Positions 58,639 to 64,000 of a stretch of 64,000 nt of DNA are shown here, one piece after another. The translations under genes and the position numbers were made by a program. The notes beneath the pieces were generated by a model. That model made no database searches and had not been told where the DNA came from. It saw only the letters and a program-made list of their open reading frames with translations. Origin of the DNA: Lactarius indigo (lineage: Eukaryota > Basidiomycota > Agaricomycetes > Russulales > Russulaceae); the NCBI GenBank assembly GCA_025766275.1, contig JAFKAC010000022.1, positions 682,001-746,000 on the forward strand. The letters run 5' to 3'. Position 1 is the stretch's first letter. The number at the start of each line of letters is the position of its first letter.

Positions 58639-59240
58639 GGAGAGGCAATTGTACAGATGTCGATGGAGAATAGTGGGCAACTAGATAGAGTACTATCGGT
58701 TACTCCGTAAATGTGTGTCATGTCACTACTAGTAGTCACTGTGGTAGTATGGGGCTTTGCGGGTTCTCGTGTGCAACCTGGCCGGCCCGGTGGTCCACCG
58801 GAAACGGAAGAGTGAACGAATGAGGCGGCACATGCTCGTTCCGTCCACCAAATTCTCGACTCGTACGAGAACTCTTTTATTTCGCCCACCCGCCACACCC
58901 AGTGATTTCCAAGAAATTGATTACGAAGCCTATGTGGCCCCATGTTTTCCGGCCTTCATTAGCTCCTACGGGAGGGCACCCGTCACAACCTCACCTCGGA
59001 AACGCAAACCTCTCATCCCTGATTTAAGAAGCATTTCGTGCCCCCGCCTATTTTCTATGCAGTCTACCAGCTATTTGTTTCCCTTTACCAGGTGCCGGTC
59101 TCCTCCCCTCCCGACGCCATACCGATCTTAAAACGGAGTATAGGGCAGTGACTCTCGAAGAGCACTTCCTCTGTGATTCACTTCGACGAGTGTGTAACCC
59201 TGCTGCATCACGTACTTGATTTTTCAGTGTCGAGTTTCTA
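58639..59240 (+). other. 3' flank of NLR-E
   Basis: The former C-terminal cap codons of NLR-E (ATTGTACAGATGTCGATGGAG) are still visible just after the stop at 58,636-58,638. Beyond that I see no gene up to the methyltransferase relic. Confidence 0.4.
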
Positions 59241-59790
59241 TCTCTGATCTTGTGGCAACGCACTTCCCTGAGAGACGCCGGGGCCGGTTCGACTATGGGA
59301 AGCTCAGCCAGGCACACGTCCTCGAACTCAGGTGCGTGCTCCAGGTACCGTGGGTATTCCTGATTTTAATGGCAAACGGCTAGGACAAGAACGGGGCCTA
59401 TCCAAGTCACAATGAGCCCGTTCGTGTGCGATTATGCCGCCACGAACATCCCCGCGCCCATATGGCATCTACAGAAGAATCTCCTCTCCGCCTTCGCCTC
59501 TACCTCCACCGCCGTTACTGTGACAGCTCTCGATGGGCTCTCCCCACGCTGCGCCAGGTCGACATACGCGGTGTTATTGTACCCCAGACATGCCGCTTAT
59601 TGTTGATTGTGTTTACCAGCGCCGTGGCACGCTACTGCCCGTAGCCGTGGCCGAGTTGCGGGCCGAAAGGATCCTGTGGGAGTTCTTGTGAACCGCGTTG
59701 GGGTGGCGGGTATGGAGGGTTGTTGAGGACTTGTTGGGTGCTTGCTGGGGCATATGGGTCGGCTGGCGCGAGACCTGAAGTCACTCATGT
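59240..59790 (+). pseudogene. METTL21-like methyltransferase relic, copy E
   Basis: FDYGKLSQAHVLEL is followed by a donor-like site, then RTG, SPFVCDYAATNIPAPIWHLQ, NLLSAF, VTVTALDGLSP, LIVDCVYQRRGT, VAVAELRAERILWEFL, WRVWRVVEDLLGAC and IWVGWRE. Several frame changes and a stop after EFL show it is dead. The order matches copies B and D. The hairpin CCTACGATTGTCGTAGG follows at 59,846-59,862. Confidence 0.68.
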
Positions 59791-61099
59791 AGCGTGCGTG
59801 GTTCTATTTATTGGAGGGAGTGTATGATACGCTACGTGCGTCTAACCTACGATTGTCGTAGGTTTCTTGACAATATCGTGAGCAAAAAAAAAATCCGGTA
59901 TCGATCGTGACAGTTGTGATAGAAGGTCAACCAACATTGTCTTGTACTGGGAGGAGGCGGCTCCGTGACTTGGCCGTGCGAGTGAGAACAACACTCATAT
60001 ACACGCTCTGGAATACGTTCTTTGTTCATTCAGTTCATCCGCTATGACACGGACGGTATCTACATGGATAAATGCACACTGGTAAGCTTGCCAATGAGCA
60101 GGATCCCGCCCATTCGTTTGTTCAAAGAATTCGGCTTTCCTTATGAACTTAAGAAGTTGAGAGAGGAAAAAGCATCTTATGAGAGCCCGCTTCAACCCAG
60201 CTGGTTACCTTTTTTTGAGTCGACGAACCGAAGAGGATCAAATGACCGATCACCTCGAACTGCGACCCCACCTCAGCCTGAGAACCATTCCTACCGTATC
60301 CGTCTTCCTCGTGTCCGCCTGACACATTCCAAAAAAGGGTTGCTGACCTAATCGCTAAACTTCTGAACTCGTACAGTACTCAAGACCGTGACAGTGCTGG
60401 TACCAAGACTAGTACACAGCGTCTTTGAATCGCTACACCGGAGCTGGTAATGAAAATCGGCGAAGACGGCGACACTACGACAGTACACCTGACGTACAGC
60501 AACAATTCGCCAACATGTTGAAATCGGCTGGTGTGCAAGCTGAGCGCTGAAGATTTGTGGAACCTGGACCCAAGCCCGGACCTTATTATTCAGATCTTAT
60601 CAATTTCTCATTGATTTTCCCACAGGTTTTTCAGAATCTATTCTGGCGGGGCACAGAGTGACTGACCCATTTTGTCTGCTAAGGTGTCCATCTCAAGGCC
60701 CATCTACTGATGCACATTCTGCCCGTGCGTTTGGGCAACGGCAACGACCTTGGCGATGACAATTGACGGGAGGGCGGACCGTACCGTGGAAAGGATGCGT
60801 AACTAGTAAGTTAAGTTAGCTACTGTATTCCATCCATCCGAGTCATGATTGCCTCGCCGCCCGCCGAAGACGCGCGGCGCGTGGTAATGTACTGGTTCCA
60901 AATACAACGAGACGAGAAGAGAGAAGAGCCGCACGTGTTCAGCGCTCGTGATTGATCTCCCCCATCTTGTAGCTCTTGGTTGTATTGACCTACTCTTGAC
61001 TCCAACGGCGACTCCTCTTAACCCCCCAGACTACCAGCAACGCTCTCGTACGCTATCTTGTTGAAAAACCAGAACGATCTCAGCTCTCCTCACCGCACG
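59791..61099. other. Intergenic, nothing recognised
   Basis: Contains the palindrome noted in the previous entry, then about 1.2 kb without a convincing gene. A 109-codon plus-strand frame at 60,022-60,351 has no recognisable domain and no clear splice context. The last 100 nt should be the promoter of the ABC transporter. Confidence 0.35.
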
Positions 61100-64000
61100 A
61101 TGGACCAGGTCGTCCTCACCACCGTCGATGAGGCGTTGGCCCAAAAGCTTCCATCGTGAGTGCTCCTGGCATATAGTGCAGTTGTACCCCATTCTTAGTC
61201 TCCATTTCATCATATCCATGTTACGAACTTTGTATTGTCGCTCTCAGCCTTTGGGTACACCCGCTCCTCATCCCGTCCTACCTCGCGCTTCTTTCCGTCC
61301 TTGTCCTCCTCGTCTGGGCTATATTCTCGTCTGGTCCAGTTCGAAGGCTTCACGGTGAATACGCGCCAGTGGCCGCTACCCGCGGCGACTCCGGCGTCCC
61401 CGTGAGCGCCACTCGGGCAGGTTTCATGTCGGCTGTCAAAGATCATGTGGAAAATGCAGGGGGATCGGTCATCTTCACTTTCCAGGTTTTGCGCCTCCTC
61501 GTCGTTCTCGCACTCCTAGGCCTTGCAATATTCAGCTCCGTGCAAGAAGAGGGTCAGCAGCACGTCTCCCCGTTGTCTGCAGTGAGCGCACTCAATGGTA
61601 GGGAGCACGAGGGCAAGCGCCATTATGGCGGCGACTCGCTCACCAAATGCGAGTGGCTCGGTCTCACACTTTGTCTAACTTATGTGCGTCAATCCAGCCA
61701 CCGAAGTTCTTTTTGAGTTGGTTTTTCACTCGAGTCATGACTTGGCGCAGCTGTATATGGCCTTTTTGGGATCTATGACTCTGACCGCCCGGAGATCCCG
61801 CGCATCGGTCGCTTCTTTCCATCTCTCCTCACTCTTGCTTGGCACTTTCTCCGTCTACGCTTACCGCGACATCTGGCCGCTGCTTACTTTCACCTTGTCA
61901 CTTGTCGATGCGTCCGAAGGCCCTTTGCTATGGGTCAGAATTGGCCTTCTGGCTTTCGCGGCTATCGTGATCCCTCTGCTCATCCCATACCAGTATATCC
62001 CTGTTGATCCCAAGGCGAGTTTGTCTCTCACCATATCACACGTTTCGATCTCTGACTCCCGTTGCAGGACCCTTTGCAGGTAATCAACCCTGAACAGACC
62101 GCCTCGCTGCTATCTATGATGTTATATACCTTCCTTGATCCCATCGTTTTCTTGGCATTTCGTGTTCCACATCTATCCCATGACATGCTACCACCACTCG
62201 CAGACTACGACTACACCAAGAATCTCGTGCAAAGGAGTTTCAAGGCAGGTCCATCTCGGTTGCTAGCGCGGGTGTTTTCCTGACACGGTCTGCTAGCACT
62301 TGGATACATTTACTGGCGGACCCAAGAGGCACATCTTCTGGGGGTTCATGGTAGTCTTTCGTCCGCTGTTTATATGCTGTTAAGCGATGCGTCGCTTATA
62401 CTCCATCTAGGCCGTGAATACATCCAACTAGCGATCTTCGTCGTCATCAAAGTCTTTTCGACCTTAATGGCACCATTTGGGATGAATCGGCTCTTGCGGT
62501 ACCCGTTTTATATTGATCACCTTCCGAACATACTTAGCGTCTCCCTACCAGCTACCTCGAAACCCGTGGGGAAGATGCGTTCGTTCGTCCATGGGTTTGG
62601 GTAGCATATATTTTTTTGGGTCCTACTCTCGGAACCATCGCTTTCCAATGGTATTATTTCATCGCGGTCAGTGATAGAGGATATTTACTATGCTAAGTTG
62701 CTCATGCGTCGACCATGCTTTTAGACAGGTACTCTCGTGCGCATCTCCGCCATCGTCACACAACTCGTCTTTGAGCACGCCCTGCGCATCCGCATGAAAG
62801 CCGAGACTTCGTCTTCCCCGCCGGCCACTCCCAATACTACTCCCGATGCTCGCAGCGAATTCACGACGCCAGACAGTGGGTCAATAGTCGAGATCGATAT
62901 CACGTCCGAGGAGGCGGGCAGGAGCAGCGAGGAGACTCGGAGCGAGCAACCGACGGTCACTGCGTCGATAATCAAGGGCAAGCGAAAGGAGGAAGCTCCC
63001 AGATATGATAGCGGCAGGGAGGGCGGTTACGAGCCGGGGGATTCGAGCAATCTGGTGGGAAAGATGAACAACCTGGTTTCGACTGATCTGGACAACCTTG
63101 TCGAAGGACGAGATTTCTTGCTCCTCGGTTTGTTCTCTCCTCCCCCTGTCGCTTGCGGTCTCATCTTTGTCTCCTTAGTTTTATATTTTCCGCTGCAGGT
63201 CGTGATATGCATCTGGTTTCTGTACAACATTCTTGGTTGGAGTGCATTCTCCGGGATGGTCGTAATGGTCACCCTTTTCCCAATCCCGGGAATCGTTGCA
63301 GGAAAAATCCAAAAAGTACAGAAGGAAGCCGCGAAGCGTGTGAGTAACTTGCCTTATCAATATCTTGACATCGGGATTTACTTCGCGGTCAGACGGATGC
63401 GCGTGTGCAAGCTGCTACCGAAGGTAGGTTACAGACTCAAACCTGCGCGTTGTGTGAACGCTGACGAACGTCGACTGCAGCTATGGGGATTTTGCGGATG
63501 ATCAAGCTGTTTGGTTGGGAGCCTAAGATTGCGGCGCGGCTAGCTGAGAAGAGGGAGCAGGAGCTGCAGTACATCAAATTGCGCCAGATTTTGAACATGA
63601 TCATCGTTATCATCAAGTGGGTGCCCCCAGCTTCTCTCCTAATCCCTCTGACATGGACATCTAGCTTTTTCATACCGATCATCACAGTGCGTCGCCCCGC
63701 CATTTGAGTGCTTGCTGATTTGTTCTGACCGACACTTTGGGAAGATGGTTGTCACATACGTCACTTACGTGCGTGCGCTCGACCCGCTCAGGCTATTAGT
63801 AGTGTCTGAACTGACCAAGTCCGCAGACCGCAATTATGAAGCGCGCACTTACACGTAACTTCGCGTTCCTCTCTGAGAGTGCGCCTATGCTGAATTTGTC
63901 TGCAGCATCGGCCGTATTTTCGTCTATGGCAGGTCAGTCTCAGGATCTTCACTGACGGCGTGGGTGGTGATGGGATACGTCTTTTCCAGTGTTCGATCTT
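61100..64000 (+). CDS. ABCC-type multidrug transporter, 5' part
   Basis: The start MDQVVLTTVDEALAQKLPS is spliced at 61,155/61,248 to LWVHPLLIPSYLALLSVLVLLV. An N-terminal multi-helix region follows (FQVLRLLVVLALLGLAIFSS; WPLLTFTLSLVDASEGPLLW). Then come PEQTASLLSMMLYTFLDPIV, the linker DMLPPLADYDYTKNLVQRSF and the first ABC transmembrane domain: REYIQLAIFVVIKV, GPTLGTIAFQWYYFIATGTL, VRISAIVTQLVFEHALRIRM, a charged Ser/Thr-rich cytosolic insert, NNLVSTDLDNLVEGRDFLLL, and AMGILRMIKLFGWEPKIAAR. This is the fungal ABCC (MRP/Ycf1-like) layout. The nucleotide-binding domains lie beyond the window edge. At least ten introns; those at 62,015-62,067 and 62,245-62,296 keep frame only with GC donors. 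Likely exports conjugates or drugs across a membrane; substrate unknown. Confidence 0.87.

Overview
The window looks like nuclear DNA of an agaricomycete (mushroom-forming basidiomycete). Its genes are interrupted by many 45-65 nt introns with clear gt...ag borders and ctnac branch points. The gene families also fit: Goodbye-NACHT-ankyrin NLRs, a DUF6535 membrane protein, F-box proteins, a psi-producing oxygenase, a CH/SepH-type kinase and an ABCC transporter. I see no bacterial, viral or autonomous transposon genes. All exon junctions were worked out by hand from reading frame, splice signals and comparison between paralogues.

Layout. 1-5.7 kb: an intact NLR on the minus strand (NLR-A) preceded on the same strand by a decayed copy of a kinase C-terminus. 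6.7-29.1 kb: a block of ordinary genes, all on the minus strand: DUF6535 protein, psi-producing oxygenase (fatty-acid dioxygenase plus P450-like domain), glutamine-dependent NAD+ synthetase, two tandem F-box genes (one with C-terminal zinc fingers), and a Bye1/PHF3-like PHD-TFIIS-SPOC protein. 31-37.3 kb, plus strand: a 1,948-residue CH-kinase-C1 protein of the septation (Cdc7/SepH) type. 38-58.6 kb, plus strand: three more intact NLRs (B, D, E), a truncated NLR (C), a broken second copy of the kinase 3' half, and at least three decayed METTL21-like methyltransferase relics. 61.1 kb to the end: the start of an ABCC multidrug transporter.

The central feature is the NLR cluster. Four intact genes share one eight-exon structure: Goodbye domain, heptad coiled coil, NACHT ATPase, ankyrin repeats. 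They differ mainly in ankyrin repeat number (11, 11, 16, about 8.5) and heptad number. The stretch [kinase 3' half - NLR - methyltransferase relic] has been duplicated in tandem with an offset of about 9.3 kb. An older inverted version of the same [kinase tail - NLR] arrangement lies at the left edge. Kinase tail plus NLR therefore seems to have moved as a unit, while only one kinase copy remains functional.

NLRs of this architecture are thought to act in fungal non-self recognition and programmed cell death. That role here is inferred from the family. The neighbouring methyltransferases and extra kinase copies are too damaged to be functional partners.
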